Shown in pieces: positions 51,868 through 60,128 of a DNA stretch of 64,000 nt. The translations under genes and the position numbers were made by a program. The DNA comes from Variovorax beijingensis (GTDB lineage Bacteria; Pseudomonadota; Gammaproteobacteria; Burkholderiales; Burkholderiaceae_C), in the NCBI RefSeq assembly GCF_007828835.1, contig NZ_VIVL01000013.1, positions 62,001 through 126,000 of the forward strand. Reading direction: 5' to 3'. How positions within the stretch are numbered: the first letter of the stretch is position 1; every line of letters starts with the position of its first letter. The notes below the pieces were generated by a model, which had not been told where the DNA came from, searched no databases, and saw only the letters and a list, made by a program, of their open reading frames with translations.

Positions 51868-51926
51868 TCCGAGCTGAGGACGGGAGGGCGTCCGCGGGCG
51901 AGGCAGAATCCGGCGAGGACTTCCGC

Positions 51927-52580
51927 ATGCCCATGAACGCCCCGACATCACCCGCCATCCTCCAGGTCCACGACCTGGGCTTTTCCTATCCGGGCCAGCC
52001 CGCGCTCGCATCCGGCTGGTGCGCTTCGGTGGGCGAGGGCGTCACGCTGCTGTATGGCGACACGGGCAGCGGAAAGTCGACCCTGCTGCGCGTGATTGCG
52101 GGCATGCTTCCCGCGTCCGGAAGGCTGACGCTCGCAGGCGCGCGCCTCGACACGCAGCCCGAGGCCTACAGGCGCAACGTGTTCTTCTGCGACCCGGCCA
52201 CCGAAGCCTTCGACCAGGTCACCGCGCGCGCATGCACCGCCACCCTGGGAGAGGGCGATGCGGGATTCGATGCGGCGCAGTGGCAGGCGCTGGTCGAGGG
52301 CTTCTCGCTGGCGCCGCACATCGACAAGCCGATGTACATGCTCTCGACCGGATCGAAGCGCAAGGTCTGGCTGGCGGCGGCGCTGGCCTCGGGACGTCCG
52401 CTGGTGCTGCTCGACGAACCCGAAGGCGCGCTCGATGCGCGATCGATCGGCTGCCTGTGGAAGGCCGTCGCGGCGCGGGCCGGACGCGCGGGCCACGCGA
52501 TCGTCATTGCGAGCAGCGCACGGCTCGATCACGTTCCGCAGATTCCGCTCGCGGGCTGCATCGCGCTGCCGCTGCGCTGA
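51927..52580 (+). CDS. Orphan ABC-type ATPase after phnE
   Basis: 217 residues. Walker A GDTGSGKST, signature MLSTGSKRKVWLA and Walker B PLVLLDEPEGALD. The KRK after the signature loop resembles the CcmA/heme-export type rather than PhnC, K or L. AGGA is 7 nt before the ATG. No permease of its own nearby. 59 bp separate it from phnE, so it may ride on the phosphonate operon, or belong elsewhere. It converges on hipA with 30 bp between. Confidence 0.8.
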   Translation: MPMNAPTSPAILQVHDLGFSYPGQPALASGWCASVGEGVTLLYGDTGSGKSTLLRVIAGMLPASGRLTLAGARLDTQPEAYRRNVFFCDPATEAFDQVTARACTATLGEGDAGFDAAQWQALVEGFSLAPHIDKPMYMLSTGSKRKVWLAAALASGRPLVLLDEPEGALDARSIGCLWKAVAARAGRAGHAIVIASSARLDHVPQIPLAGCIALPLR

Positions 52581-52610
52581 GCCGCGCCGGCGGTACGAGG
52601 ACGGGGGCCT

Positions 52611-53948
52611 TCAAGGCGGCATGGCCTTCAGCGCCCTGGCGGAACGGGCGAGCCCTTCGAGAATGCGGCCCGACACCGCGGCCGGAAAGCGCTCAGGCAG
52701 GCGCGCGGCGATCCGGTCGATCACGCCGGGTGTTGCTGCGAGCACGCGCTGGATGAGGTCCTCCGCGTCCGGCCCGTAGTGGCACTTCTGCGCCATGGCG
52801 TTGAAGTGGCGCCGCTGGATGGTCTTGAACTGGTCATGCTTGCTCTTGCCGATCAGGGCCATGGCCAGTTTGGCCTCGTGCCTGGAGAACTGGCTCGGAC
52901 CGCTGCCCTCCACGGGCCAGATGGACATCACGTCGTACACGGGAGTCAGCCTGTAGCGGCCCATCGGCAGCCATGCGATGCTGAAGTTCTTCGCGTGTCC
53001 GTCGGGCGCGCCGAGCATCCAGAAGAGCAGTTGCACGGTGATCAGCGTGGCCAGGTCCTGCTGGGCATCGACCGAGCTTCGCAGCACCCCTGCCAGGTCG
53101 ACCATGCCGGGGCCACCGTCGGCCTCGTACTTCAGGTGCGGCGGCTTGCCCAGGGCCTGGCAGAAGTCTTCCTGCGGCAGGCGCAGCCACCGTTTGCCGG
53201 ACGAGTGCAGCCTGCGATCGAAGCGTTCGACGGCCAGCACCTTCTGCGAGCCGAAGCGCAGGACGGCCGTGCTGGGCACGGGTATGCCGTACTCCTGCAG
53301 GATGTTCAGGCAGAGCCACTCGTTTTCCACCGAGGTGCTGAAGTCGGCTTTGCGGTGGCCGACCAGGCCCAGCGGCAACTTCAGGATGTGCGTGGTGGGC
53401 GTCGAGCCGCGCGGGCGAAGCCATTGGCCCTCGTGCCACAGCAGCGCGGTCTTCTCCTGGGCGCCGGCCAGGGAGATGCGCAACTCGTCTTCGGGTGCGG
53501 ATTGCGCAGCGAACCTGCCGGGATCGACGGTCTGCTGCAGCAGCTTCTCGACGTCGGCCTCGCTCATTGCCTCGCCCTCGATGCCATCGACATCCGCCGG
53601 ACTGTCGTCTTCGCCCAGCAACTGGATGGCGCCCACGCAATCGCGGCCGATGGCCTGCAGGAGGTCGAAGGGCTGCGCCGTGCGTGTCCTGAAGCGGCTC
53701 GCGATGCGGTCGCGCATGGGCTGACTGTCGGGCAGCAAGTTGTCGAAGTAGTTCTGGACGACCGGGCCCCTGTGGATGAAGCCGCCGACCAGCGGCAAGG
53801 AGAGCGAGAGTGGGCGCCCTGTCGGCGAGCCGACCCAGGTGTCGTCATAGCGCAGCTCGTCCGCCCCGCGCGCCGGAATGCGCCAGGTGCCGACGCGCTC
53901 GCCGTTGGCCCAGATGGAAAGCGCCGGCATGTTCGATGGACGCGCCAT
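52611..53948 (-). CDS. hipA: HipA-type Ser/Thr protein kinase toxin
   Basis: 445 residues. HipA_N (GTWRIPARGADELRYDDTWVGSPTGRPLSLSLPL) precedes the kinase. RISLAGAQEKTALL matches the E. coli P-loop with its autophosphorylated Ser, and the catalytic part reads APDGHAKNFSIAW with VYDVMS as the metal site. In E. coli HipA phosphorylates glutamyl-tRNA synthetase to arrest growth; targets of other members differ. The ATG at 53948 has GGAG upstream and lies 2 bp after the hipB stop. Confidence 0.92.
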   Translation of the reverse strand: MARPSNMPALSIWANGERVGTWRIPARGADELRYDDTWVGSPTGRPLSLSLPLVGGFIHRGPVVQNYFDNLLPDSQPMRDRIASRFRTRTAQPFDLLQAIGRDCVGAIQLLGEDDSPADVDGIEGEAMSEADVEKLLQQTVDPGRFAAQSAPEDELRISLAGAQEKTALLWHEGQWLRPRGSTPTTHILKLPLGLVGHRKADFSTSVENEWLCLNILQEYGIPVPSTAVLRFGSQKVLAVERFDRRLHSSGKRWLRLPQEDFCQALGKPPHLKYEADGGPGMVDLAGVLRSSVDAQQDLATLITVQLLFWMLGAPDGHAKNFSIAWLPMGRYRLTPVYDVMSIWPVEGSGPSQFSRHEAKLAMALIGKSKHDQFKTIQRRHFNAMAQKCHYGPDAEDLIQRVLAATPGVIDRIAARLPERFPAAVSGRILEGLARSARALKAMPP

Positions 53949-53950
53949 GC

Positions 53951-54256
53951 TCACCACTCCGGAGCGGGCGGCTCGTTGGCGACGTGTCTTGCGCTCGGGT
54001 GGCCGGCATCTGGTGCTTGCGCAGTCGAGCGCTTTGCTGGATTTTTCGAGCCGACCATGATCTCGAGGCCAAGCGCACCGAAGAGCGCCAGCAGTTGCTC
54101 CAGGCTCACCGAGCCGGGGTTGAGCTCCATGTGGGACATGCGGCTCTGGCTGATGCCGAGCCGCTCGGCCAGCTTCACCTGTGAGATGCCCGCCTCCTTG
54201 CGGGCCGCCTTGAGGAGCACGCCGAGCTGCGATGGAACCGAGAGGACTTGCTGCAT
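53951..54256 (-). CDS. hipB: HipB-type antitoxin/repressor
   Basis: 101 residues. HTH_3 domain: SQLGVLLKAARKEAGISQVKLAERLGISQSRMSHMELNPGSVSLEQLLALFGALGLEIMVGSK. An Ala/Pro/Glu-rich tail could contact HipA. The ATG at 54256 begins the helix-turn-helix; longer frames run into the operator array. It should neutralise HipA and repress the pair. Confidence 0.9.
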   Translation of the reverse strand: MQQVLSVPSQLGVLLKAARKEAGISQVKLAERLGISQSRMSHMELNPGSVSLEQLLALFGALGLEIMVGSKNPAKRSTAQAPDAGHPSARHVANEPPAPEW

Positions 54257-54274
54257 GGCAACACCAACGTAATG

Positions 54275-54292
54275 GGTAACCTGCAGTTTACC
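54275..54292. promoter_or_regulatory. hipBA operator 1 (GGTAA...TTACC)
   Basis: GGTAA at 54275-54279 and TTACC at 54288-54292 around an 8-bp spacer. Closest of three similar repeats to hipB. Confidence 0.5.
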
Positions 54293-54300
54293 AATATGGT

Positions 54301-54320
54301 GGGTATTTGTCAAAATACCC
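54301..54320. promoter_or_regulatory. hipBA operator 2 (GGGTATT...AATACCC)
   Basis: Arms GGGTATT and AATACCC around TGTCAA, perfect over 7 bp. Its centre is about 27 bp from operator 1 and 40 bp from operator 3. Confidence 0.65.
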
Positions 54321-54340
54321 GCCAAATAGGTAATTCGAAA

Positions 54341-54361
54341 GATACCCATGCCATGGGTATC
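54341..54361. promoter_or_regulatory. hipBA operator 3 (GATACCCATG/CATGGGTATC)
   Basis: Perfect 10-bp arms around one base, the strongest of the three. It overlaps the 3' edge of the alpha/beta hydrolase gene region (that gene stops at 54378). Confidence 0.65.
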
Positions 54362-54377
54362 TTGTCTGCCAGAGCGC

Positions 54378-55214
54378 CTACCGGCCCAGGAATTCGATCG
54401 CCCTGGGTACGAAGTCGGCATGGAACTGGAACACGCTGCCATGGCCGGCATCGGGATAGATGAAGAGCGTGCTGTTCGGAAGCCGCCGAGCCAGTTCATG
54501 CGAATTCGATGTCGGGACCATCCGGTCATCGTCGCCGTTGAGGATGAGCACCGGCTGCCTGACTGCCGAAAGATCGACGGGCCTCTTGCGGCCCCAGGCC
54601 TTCAGTGCCCGCAGCTGCGCCAGGTATGCGGCGATCGTGATCTTCTTGTCGCGGTGGTCCGAGCGTTCCTTCAATCGCGCGAGAAAGGCCTTGCCGGCCT
54701 CGATGCCGCCCGGCGTGCGCGTGAAGAACAGGAACTGCTTGGGGTCCTGGCCGGTGACGAGGCCCCGCAGCAGGTCCCAGTGCGACACCCTGGCCACCGT
54801 GCTGATGCCCTTGCCGCCCGCGGGGCCGGTGCCCGCGACGATCATCCTGCGCACGAGCTGCGGCTCCTTCAGCACGATTTCCTGGGCGATCATGCCGCCC
54901 ATCGAAAAGCCGAAGAGGTCGACCTGCGCGAAGCCCATTGCCTTGATGAAGGCGATGGCGTCGTCCGCCATCTGTTCCATCGAATCGGATGGCGAGCCGC
55001 TCGACGCGCCGACGCCGCGGCTGTCGAAGGCGATCACGTGGTGCTTCGCGGCGAGGCCGTCCATGATGCGAGGGTCCCAGTTGTCCAGGACGGCCGCGAG
55101 GTGAACGAGGCACACCACCGGGGTCGCACCATTGCGCGCTCCCAGTTCGCGGTAGGCGAAGTCCACGCCACCGGCCGAGATGGACTTCGTGGGAACGTCC
55201 GTCCAGCGGTGCAC
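54378..55214 (-). CDS. Alpha/beta hydrolase
   Basis: 278 residues. Catalytic Ser in GFSMGG, Asp in NGDDDRMVP and His in DAGHGS. Fold opening VVCLVHLAAVLDNWDPRIMDGL. Probably an esterase or C-C hydrolase acting on a small molecule. GTG start at 55214, immediately after the SDR stop, so translation is coupled. Last gene of the TetR operon. Confidence 0.88.
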   Translation of the reverse strand: MHRWTDVPTKSISAGGVDFAYRELGARNGATPVVCLVHLAAVLDNWDPRIMDGLAAKHHVIAFDSRGVGASSGSPSDSMEQMADDAIAFIKAMGFAQVDLFGFSMGGMIAQEIVLKEPQLVRRMIVAGTGPAGGKGISTVARVSHWDLLRGLVTGQDPKQFLFFTRTPGGIEAGKAFLARLKERSDHRDKKITIAAYLAQLRALKAWGRKRPVDLSAVRQPVLILNGDDDRMVPTSNSHELARRLPNSTLFIYPDAGHGSVFQFHADFVPRAIEFLGR

Positions 55215-55919
55215 TCAGGCCACCTGCGGAAGGTAGCTGGGCCTCGGCGCCGTCATCCCGAGCTTGACTTGCTGGGTGAGTTCATCGGCCAGCACCTCGT
55301 CGAGATTCGATTCGAGCCCGTCGAGCGCACGCTTCACGATCAATTCGGGGCTCGTCTTCGGCACATCGAACCCGCGCGTGAGGTCGGTATCGACATAGGC
55401 CATGTGCAGCGCCAGCACCTGCGTCTTCTGCGCCGACAGTTCGCTGCGCAGGGCATTGGTGAGCGACCATGCGGCCGACTTGCTTGCCGAATAGGCCGCC
55501 AGCTCGCCGCCGTTCACCCACGAGGCCACCGACAGGACGTTGAGCAGCGCGCCGCCGCCGTTGGCCTTGAGAATGGGCGCGAAGGCCTTGCTCATGCGCA
55601 GCACGGCAAAGAAGTTGGTCTCGAAAATGCGGCGTGCCGTGTCTTCGCTGTCGTCCGCGAGAAAGCCGCCCGGCTGCGCAATGCCGGCGTTGTTGACCAC
55701 CAGCGTCACATCGGTCGCCAGTGCCGCGGCAGCGGCCACATCCTGCGGATTGTTGACGTCCAGGCGCAGCGCCTGGACGCCGGCCTGGGTCACGGTTTCG
55801 GGATTGCGAGCGCCCACGTAAACCTTGCGCGCGCCGCGGGCCAGCAGCTCGTGCGCGAACGCCAGGCCGATGCCGCGGTTGGGGCCCGTGACAAGGGCGA
55901 CGGAATTTTCGATCTTCAT
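55215..55919 (-). CDS. Short-chain dehydrogenase/reductase
   Basis: 234 residues. TGPNRGIG cofactor motif, NNAG, Ser in LSVASW and YSASKSA for Tyr/Lys. The ATG at 55919 has GGAG 7 nt upstream. Likely NAD(P)-linked; belongs to the TetR-controlled set. Confidence 0.9.
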   Translation of the reverse strand: MKIENSVALVTGPNRGIGLAFAHELLARGARKVYVGARNPETVTQAGVQALRLDVNNPQDVAAAAALATDVTLVVNNAGIAQPGGFLADDSEDTARRIFETNFFAVLRMSKAFAPILKANGGGALLNVLSVASWVNGGELAAYSASKSAAWSLTNALRSELSAQKTQVLALHMAYVDTDLTRGFDVPKTSPELIVKRALDGLESNLDEVLADELTQQVKLGMTAPRPSYLPQVA

Positions 55920-55962
55920 GAGGAGTCTCCAAAAAAAGAAAGGGACAGGAAATGAACGGGGC

Positions 55963-56964
55963 TCACTTGAGCTTGACGACGACCTTGCCCTTGGCGCGGC
56001 CCGCTTCGACATAGGCCAGGGCGTCATTGGTGGCGTCGAACGGGAACACCCGGTCCATCACGGGCCGGATGGCACCGGCCTCGATGAGGCGCGTGATCTC
56101 GCGCAGCTGGCTCCCGTTCGCCTTCATGAAGAGAAACGAGAAATCGACGCCGCGGCTTCGGGCCCTGCGCCGGACGCCTGCGCTCAACAGCCGCATGACC
56201 AGCTTCACGAAACCGGGCGCGCCGATCTGCTTGCCGAACTCGGGATCGGGTGGGCCGGAGATGGTGATGAGCTTGCCGCCGCGCATGAGCACGCGCAGGG
56301 ATTTCTCGAGCGTCTTGCCGTCCTGGCTGTTCAGGACCACGTCGTAGTCGCGCAGCACATCCTCGAAATCCTGCGTCCTGTAGTCGATGGCGACATCCGC
56401 GCCCAGGCGCTTCACGAGCGCGACATTGGTCGGGCCTGTGGTCGTGGCGACGGTGGCGCCCAGGTGCTTGGCCAGCTGGATCGCCAAGGTGCCGACGCCG
56501 CCGGAGCCCGCCTGGATGAAGACCTTCTGTCCCTTCTTGAGCCCGGCCTTCTCGACCAGCGCCTGCCAGGCCGTCAAGGCCACCAGCGGAATGGACGCGG
56601 CTTCTTCCATCGTCAGGCCCTGCGGCTTCGGCGCGAGCGATGCCTCCTTGACTGCGACGAACTCGGCGAAGGTGCCGATCCGGAAATCGTCCGCCCGCGC
56701 ATAGACCTCGTCGCCCGGCTTGAACTGCTGCACGCGCGGGCCGACCTTGGCCACGACGCCGGCCACGTCATGGCCCAGCACGAGGGGCAGGCGGTACGGC
56801 AGGATGAGCTTGAACTCCCCATCCCGGATCTTGGCGTCCAGCACGTTCAGGCCGGCGGCATGCACCTCGACCAGGACTTCGTCGTCGCGCAGTTCCGGCA
56901 TCGGCACATCTGCCGATCGCAGCGCCCCCTTTTTGGCGTATCGATCGAGAACAAATGCTTTCAT
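55963..56964 (-). CDS. NADP-dependent medium-chain oxidoreductase (quinone-reductase type)
   Basis: 333 residues. GroES-like N-terminus (DEVLVEVHAAGLNVLDAKIRDGEFKL) and Rossmann AGSGGVGTLAIQLAKHLGATV. Zinc-ligand motifs are absent, so it is a quinone or enone reductase type. Start overlaps the DUF2147 stop (ATGA). A second enzyme of the TetR operon, probably for redox detoxification. Confidence 0.9.
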   Translation of the reverse strand: MKAFVLDRYAKKGALRSADVPMPELRDDEVLVEVHAAGLNVLDAKIRDGEFKLILPYRLPLVLGHDVAGVVAKVGPRVQQFKPGDEVYARADDFRIGTFAEFVAVKEASLAPKPQGLTMEEAASIPLVALTAWQALVEKAGLKKGQKVFIQAGSGGVGTLAIQLAKHLGATVATTTGPTNVALVKRLGADVAIDYRTQDFEDVLRDYDVVLNSQDGKTLEKSLRVLMRGGKLITISGPPDPEFGKQIGAPGFVKLVMRLLSAGVRRRARSRGVDFSFLFMKANGSQLREITRLIEAGAIRPVMDRVFPFDATNDALAYVEAGRAKGKVVVKLK

Positions 56965-57482
56965 GGTCTTCCTTGTTCCTGGCGTATCCAGGTCTGTGAA
57001 CGGCCCAGCATGGGCACACCGATGTAGCCGCGCACGCTGAGCTTCTTGCCGTTGTCGGTCAGGCGCACGGTGCTGCGATAGACCTTGCCGTTGTCGGGAT
57101 CGAGGATCTGGCCACCGGCATATTCGTCGCCGTCCTTGCTCAGGCCGCTGAGGATCACCAGCCCGACGATCGGTGCGTCCCTGTTGGCGCCTTCGCACTT
57201 GTCGCAGGTCGGATTCGGGTCTTGGTCCGGGGCCGGGAACACCTTCTCGATCTTTCCCTGGAGAACGCCATTCGATTCGGTGAGGCGGATCAGCGCGCGC
57301 GGCTTGCCGCTGACGTCGTTGACGTTCTTCCACAGGCCAACGGGCGATGTCTGGTCCGCCCGGGCCGGCATCGCCGCGAGCGCTGCGGCCGCGGTGAGGC
57401 CCTGGAAGGCGAGCGCGACAAGGAGCGGGAGCGCGCGGGGGCCGCCGGCCGGACGTCGTTCATGTCGCATGATAATCATCAT
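56961..57482 (-). CDS. DUF2147 secreted protein
   Basis: 173 residues from the first ATG, or 169 from MRHERR at 57470. Signal peptide with a hydrophobic LLVALAFQGLTAAAALAAMPARAD run. DUF2147: PVGLWKNVNDVSGKPRALIRLTESNGVLQGKIEKVF, with CDKCEG and IVGLVILSGLSKDGDEYAGGQILDPDNGKVY. It belongs to the periplasmic lipocalin-like family. The start overlaps an ATGATAATCAT repeat (57469-57479) that may be a TetR site. Confidence 0.85.
   Translation of the reverse strand: MMIIMRHERRPAGGPRALPLLVALAFQGLTAAAALAAMPARADQTSPVGLWKNVNDVSGKPRALIRLTESNGVLQGKIEKVFPAPDQDPNPTCDKCEGANRDAPIVGLVILSGLSKDGDEYAGGQILDPDNGKVYRSTVRLTDNGKKLSVRGYIGVPMLGRSQTWIRQEQGRP
57469..57479. promoter_or_regulatory. Possible TetR operator at the DUF2147 start
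   Basis: ATGATAATCAT, arms ATGAT/ATCAT around A. The same arms recur at 58111-58124 at the tetR start. Confidence 0.4.
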
Positions 57483-57524
57483 ATTTGTTGGCGAGAAAAA
57501 AGGATGCGTGCCGCGGTGGCGGAT

Positions 57525-58112
57525 TCAGGCCGGAGCCAGGTGCTTCAGCGCGGCCTCGCACAGGCCGTCCGACAGCGCCGGATCGTCGACCGCACGCGCC
57601 AGCAGCAAGGTGCCCACCATGGTGGCGACGGTCACGAATGCGCGTTCATGTGCGGCGGGCTGCCCCCAGTCGGGCGACTGGCGCGCGGCGAGATCGATCA
57701 TTTCCTTGACGTGCCGGGTGGTCACCCGGCGGACTTCGGCGGCCTGGCGCGGCGTTTCCGAGCCCAGCGCGGCCAGTGGGCACCCCATTTCCGCGTGTGC
57801 CACGTGTTCCGGCGAGAGATAGGCGCCCAGCATGGCGGCCAGGGCCTGCCCGGGGGGGGCCTCGGAGGCGACCTTCGCCACCGCGGCCGCCGATTCCGCG
57901 CAGGCACGGCCCACGGCTTCGGCCAGCATGGCCTCGCGCGACGGGAAGTGGGCGTAGAAGGCGCCATGGGTCAAGCCGGCTTCCTTCATGATGTCGGCCA
58001 CGCCGGTGCCGTCGTAGCCGCTGCGCCGGATCGCCCGGGCAGCCACGGACACGATGCGCTCGTGCGAGGCCTCCTTGGCCGCTGCCCTGACGCTGTGCTT
58101 TGTATTTCGCAT
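57525..58112 (-). CDS. TetR-family transcriptional regulator
   Basis: 195 residues. TetR_N helix-turn-helix: SHERIVSVAARAIRRSGYDGTGVADIMKEAGLTHGAFYAHFPSREAML. The C-terminal part GCPLAALGSETPRQAAEVRRVTTRHV fits the AcuR/ComR-like subgroup that represses electrophile or aldehyde defence genes. First gene of the leftward operon ending in the hydrolase. Start at 58112 (an ATG four codons upstream is possible). Confidence 0.9.
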   Translation of the reverse strand: MRNTKHSVRAAAKEASHERIVSVAARAIRRSGYDGTGVADIMKEAGLTHGAFYAHFPSREAMLAEAVGRACAESAAAVAKVASEAPPGQALAAMLGAYLSPEHVAHAEMGCPLAALGSETPRQAAEVRRVTTRHVKEMIDLAARQSPDWGQPAAHERAFVTVATMVGTLLLARAVDDPALSDGLCEAALKHLAPA

Positions 58113-58124
58113 GATGCGTATCAT
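58111..58124. promoter_or_regulatory. Probable TetR autoregulatory operator
   Basis: ATGATGCGTATCAT, arms ATGAT/ATCAT with a central GCGT, overlapping the tetR start codon. A half-like match lies before DUF2147. Confidence 0.5.
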
Positions 58125-58518
58125 ACATTTTATTCGCCGAGACTCAAGCGCGCAGGGTTGATCCGGCCATGGCCGCAGCAGGGTTGCTGCGGCAGGACGT
58201 TTGCACCGATCTCTGACGCAGGGGGATGCGGCCAGAACCGGATTGGAAGCGCTGGACGACCTTGCTCTTGCCGGGCTCGACCATGTCCTGGAAATCGATC
58301 CGGCGATAGTTGAGCTTGCCGACCTTGCGCCCGGATTCCAGGCCGCTCGAGAGGGTCCTGGCGCGAAGTGGGTCATCGAGCGAGTGCCGCCAGACAAGGA
58401 CGAGGATTGAACGTCTTCCCATTCGGAGGCTCAGCGCCTTCGGTGGAAGGACGGCCACCGGCCCGGGGCCGACCCGAAGACCGGGCAGAATGGCCGCCCG
58501 CAACATCCTGAGCCTTCC
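58125..58518. other. Stretch between tetR and the acetyltransferase with no convincing gene
   Basis: Open frames on both strands (for instance 58201-58410) have no recognisable family and no ribosome site. I call nothing here. Confidence 0.4.
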
Positions 58519-58947
58519 ATGACAGCCTGGACCATCGCCGAAGCGACACAAGAGGAAGTGAAATCGGGCGAGCTCGGTCGACGGCTGCGCCATTTCAACT
58601 ACGGCTTCGTGGGCGAGTATCCCGAGCAGCGGTATATCCGCCTCAACGCCAGGGACGGGAACGGCCGGCTGCTCGGCGGACTGCGAAGCTTCGTGTTCCT
58701 CTGCTGGCTCCACATCGACGTGCTGTTTGTCGAAGCGGACGTACGCGGCTCGGGCCTGGGCAGCCGTCTGCTCGCCGAGGCCGAGCGGCAAGCCATCGAG
58801 TTGGGCGCAACGGACGCCAAGCTCGAGACCTTTGAGTGGCAGGCGCGCGCGTTCTACCAGAAGCACGGCTACGAGGAGTACGCGCGCATTGAAGGCTACG
58901 CGCACGGCTTCTACCTGGCGTCCATGAAGAAGACGCTGGCGCGCTGA
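58519..58947 (+). CDS. GNAT-family N-acetyltransferase
   Basis: 142 residues. Acetyl-CoA motif ADVRGSGLGSRLLAEAERQAIELG with Q/RxxGxG/A, then LETFEWQARAFYQKHGYEEYARI. Substrate unknown. Ribosome site weak. It stands alone between the TetR operon and the toxin-antitoxin pair. Confidence 0.9.
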   Translation: MTAWTIAEATQEEVKSGELGRRLRHFNYGFVGEYPEQRYIRLNARDGNGRLLGGLRSFVFLCWLHIDVLFVEADVRGSGLGSRLLAEAERQAIELGATDAKLETFEWQARAFYQKHGYEEYARIEGYAHGFYLASMKKTLAR

Positions 58948-59303
58948 GCAGCGCAGGCTTGCTTTGGCTGCCGGCCAACACCGAACGTTCCCCGCCGCCT
59001 GCCAGTTCGCCCCTCAACTCCAGAAGCATGACCATCGAGGCTGACCTGAACATGAAGACTGGAGAAGGGCCGGAGTGAGCGACTTGCCGGCGTGGGGTTT
59101 TCGTGCAGCAAGCGGCATTTTTGTCCGTCAATCCTTGCGTTGAGTCGCCTTCTCTGTCTGGTGGCATCGGTGGGCGGGCGCCTCTTGATGGGCACTGCCA
59201 CGGGGTCGAGAAGCCTCTCTTGGGCGAATTCTGCCGGAGCAGTGAACGGCTGTTGTGGTCGAAATTCTGCCGCACGCCCGCCGCGCGTACAGCCGCATGG
59301 GGC
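58948..59303. other. Intergenic stretch with two direct repeats
   Basis: 355 bp without a gene I can support. Two direct copies of CGAATTCTGCCG-like sequence lie at 59225-59236 and 59260-59272 (the second with an extra A), 35 bp apart. They could be a mobile-element remnant or a small intergenic repeat. Confidence 0.4.
59225..59272 (+). repeat. Direct repeat CGAA(A)TTCTGCCG x2
   Basis: CGAATTCTGCCG at 59225 and CGAAATTCTGCCG at 59260. Same orientation, 35 bp apart. Possibly the multiple end repeats of a decayed IS21-like element, a guess only. Confidence 0.35.
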
Positions 59304-59630
59304 TCAGTGGTAATCCTCTTCGCGCTGATGACGAACGGCCAACACTTTGACCTCCCGCCCCGGAAGGATTTCGTAAAGGGCCACATAGCCTGTGGAACCA
59401 AGGCCTACGATCAACTCTCGGCGCGTTGTACGCCTGCCATCTCCCGCTTTCCGATACGCCCAAGGATTCTCGGCCAGCCGCTTCTTGATACCGGTGCGAA
59501 GCTGGTGCAAAACATGCTGAGCTTGGTCCAGTTCCTCCAAGGTCTCTGACCGTACGACGAGGAACTCGAACAACCGCTCAAGGTCATCCTCGGCCTGCGG
59601 GGTCATCTCAACCCCGAACAACTCAGTCAC
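59304..59630 (-). CDS. ParE/RelE-type toxin
   Basis: 108 residues. VEMTPQAEDDLERLFEFL opening, RELIVGLGSTGYVALYEIL and VLAVRHQREEDYH end, the RelE/ParE fold with its C-terminal basic end. A gyrase- or ribosome-targeting role cannot be chosen. GTG start overlapping the antitoxin stop (GTGA). Confidence 0.85.
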   Translation of the reverse strand: MTELFGVEMTPQAEDDLERLFEFLVVRSETLEELDQAQHVLHQLRTGIKKRLAENPWAYRKAGDGRRTTRRELIVGLGSTGYVALYEILPGREVKVLAVRHQREEDYH

Positions 59631-59908
59631 GTGCTGGGGCTTTGCAATTCGCGACGTCGTGCATCAATGCGGGCCTGGAGGCGGTCAAACACTTCGTCCA
59701 CGGGGTGCGAAACACCGGTTCGCAAGTAGTCCTGCCAAGCGGACTCGCCGCGCGCGAGGAAGTGCGTCTGGACTCGACGGAAGTCAACTGCCCGGCGCAC
59801 GGCATCGGCCACAAAGGTGCTGATGGTTTCTTCTTTACCCAGGACCGATTCCAGCTCGGCACGCAGTTTCGGTTCGACACGAACGGCAGGCAAGGTGCAC
59901 GATTTCAT
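59627..59908 (-). CDS. Ribbon-helix-helix antitoxin
   Basis: 93 residues. N-terminal ribbon-helix-helix: MKSCTLPAVRVEPKLRAELESVLGKEETISTFVADAVRRAVDFR, then a C-terminal toxin-binding helix (DYLRTGVSHPVDEVFDRLQARIDARRRELQ). First gene of the pair, which overlaps the toxin by 4 bp. Confidence 0.85.
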   Translation of the reverse strand: MKSCTLPAVRVEPKLRAELESVLGKEETISTFVADAVRRAVDFRRVQTHFLARGESAWQDYLRTGVSHPVDEVFDRLQARIDARRRELQSPST

Positions 59909-60128
59909 GGCAGTAAGTGTAGCACATTTGTAATGCCTTCGCCGCCTTGTCCCGACGCTGGTATTGGAAGGTGACGAGTGTCTGGGCCCGACGTTTGCGG
60001 ACCGCGGTCATCGCACCGCCGAGCGATGGTTTCCCGCGGCTGGCTGCACACAGGCGGACCCGTCCGACGCTATGTTTCCGAGGCCGCAGCCGGTGCGTAC
60101 GCGATGTTCCGACATGCGCGCCGCACGG
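59909..60128. other. Gap between the antitoxin and the kinase stop
   Basis: 220 bp. The antitoxin leader is here; the small AT-rich patch ATTACAAATGTGCTACACT (leftward) may hold its promoter. Otherwise nothing seen. Confidence 0.35.

Noticed and set aside
58144..58905. Leftward frame opposite the GNAT gene
   Set aside because: Shadow of the acetyltransferase gene; no family or ribosome site, though its last 90 codons lie in otherwise empty DNA.
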